A program made the position numbers and the translations under genes. A stretch of DNA of 6,109 bases from Massilia sp. (GTDB lineage Bacteria; Pseudomonadota; Gammaproteobacteria; Burkholderiales; Burkholderiaceae_D). The DNA is taken from contig DOUW01000406.1 in the NCBI GenBank assembly GCA_003520365.1, positions 1 to 6,109 of the forward strand, written 5' to 3'. Of the stretch, positions 5,616 to 6,109 are shown one piece after another (position 1 is the first letter of the stretch; every line of letters begins with the position of its first letter). The notes under the pieces were generated by a model. The model did not search any database and was not told the origin of the DNA. It worked only from the letters and a program-made list of their open reading frames with translations.

Positions 5616-6109
5616 TCAATCACTGCCGCCGGCTAGTCCTGGCCGCCGCGCCGGCCGCCTGCTCGTTTTTTCCAGCGCCCGCTCCACGCTTGCCGCCAGT
5701 TCGGCCAGCTGGAAGGGCTTGCGCAACACCATGTCTTCCGCAATCACTTCTTCGATGGCGCGCATGTCGGCATAGCCGGTGGCGATCATCATCGGTACGT
5801 CCGGGAAGCTGCGCCGCGCCCTTTGCACCAGCTCGGCGCCGGTCATGCCCGGCATCAGGTAGTCGGTGATGATCAGGTCGGGCCGCGCCCGCTGCAGTTC
5901 GCGCAGGCCCGCTTCGCCGTCGGCCGCCTGCGCCACCGTGTGGCCGAGCGCCTCGAGCGATTCGACCATCGACTGGCGTACGAAATCGTCGTCTTCGACC
6001 ACCAGGATGCGGCCGCTGCGGCGCGCCGGCGGCAACCTCGTTGCGGGCGCCGCTGCCGCGTCGTCTTTCCCTCCGCCCGCGCGCAGCCAGATCTCGACCG
6101 TCGTGCCGA
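5616..6109 (-). CDS. Hybrid sensor histidine kinase, C-terminal part with receiver domain (5' end beyond window)
   Basis: Only the last 163 residues of this gene are in the window, with the reading frame entering at the right edge. The first residues, GTTVEIWLRAGGG (6107-6069), look like the closing strand of a GHKL histidine-kinase ATPase domain (typically G-T-T-V/F-x-hydrophobic-x-L/F-P). An Ala/Pro-rich linker follows, then a complete receiver domain. The receiver shows the acidic pocket in ILVVEDDDF, phosphoacceptor Asp in LIITDYLMPGMTG (codon 5864-5862), Thr in IATGYAD and Lys in LRKPF. It ends with a basic tail, SRRPARRPGLAGGSD. A separate single-domain regulator starting at a TTG (6035) is possible but less likely, because the frame is open to the window edge and the upstream residues match a kinase end. 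Such proteins autophosphorylate on His and pass the phosphate to the attached Asp. The signal and the final target are not visible. It is convergent with the pmbA operon. Confidence 0.85.
   Translation of the reverse strand, partial: GTTVEIWLRAGGGKDDAAAAPATRLPPARRSGRILVVEDDDFVRQSMVESLEALGHTVAQAADGEAGLRELQRARPDLIITDYLMPGMTGAELVQRARRSFPDVPMMIATGYADMRAIEEVIAEDMVLRKPFQLAELAASVERALEKTSRRPARRPGLAGGSD

Noticed and set aside
5611..5618. TGACGTCA palindrome overlapping the kinase stop codon
   Set aside because: An 8-bp palindrome at the very end of a gene between convergent transcripts is likely chance; there is no promoter nearby.

Overview
The window looks like ordinary chromosomal DNA from a high-GC betaproteobacterium. 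Protein content and gene order suggest Burkholderiales, and the repeat and protein style suggest Oxalobacteraceae (Massilia or Telluria-like). That placement is inferred from recognised protein families and codon bias, not from a marker gene. I see no phage, insertion sequence, CRISPR array or RNA gene.

Left part (1-1733). A class III PLP aminotransferase enters from the left edge on the minus strand. Its frame is broken by one TGA where the family motif has cysteine, upstream of the catalytic lysine. A carboxymuconolactone decarboxylase-family (AhpD-like) gene is divergent from it on the plus strand. Beyond that gene lies a striking pair of inverted GTAG-headed palindromes (a REPIN-like element, 1641-1730). 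It fills the gap before the convergent neighbour.

Middle (1734-3864). Four minus-strand genes lie in transcription order: darP (yjgA, 50S ribosome maturation), mog (molybdopterin adenylyltransferase), an alpha/beta-hydrolase carboxylesterase, and a 65-residue protein of unknown function. The first three overlap (11-26 nt, then 4 nt) and form a tight operon. It ends at a textbook intrinsic terminator at 1949-1972. The 65-residue gene starts just after that terminator and has its own strong ribosome binding site.

Right part (3865-6109). pmbA (tldE), subunit of the TldD/TldE protease, is divergent from darP. The shared 94-bp gap holds a symmetric dyad around an extended -10 element. A 79-residue unknown protein follows pmbA after 14 nt and is probably cotranscribed. 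Convergent to it, the C-terminal end of a hybrid sensor histidine kinase (last strand of the ATPase domain plus a receiver domain) runs off the right edge.

Most of the window is housekeeping (ribosome assembly, molybdenum cofactor, TldD/E proteolysis). I found no convincing undescribed system. The items most worth a second look are the in-frame TGA, the REPIN-like element, the terminator placed before a small gene, and the dyad in the darP/pmbA promoter region.
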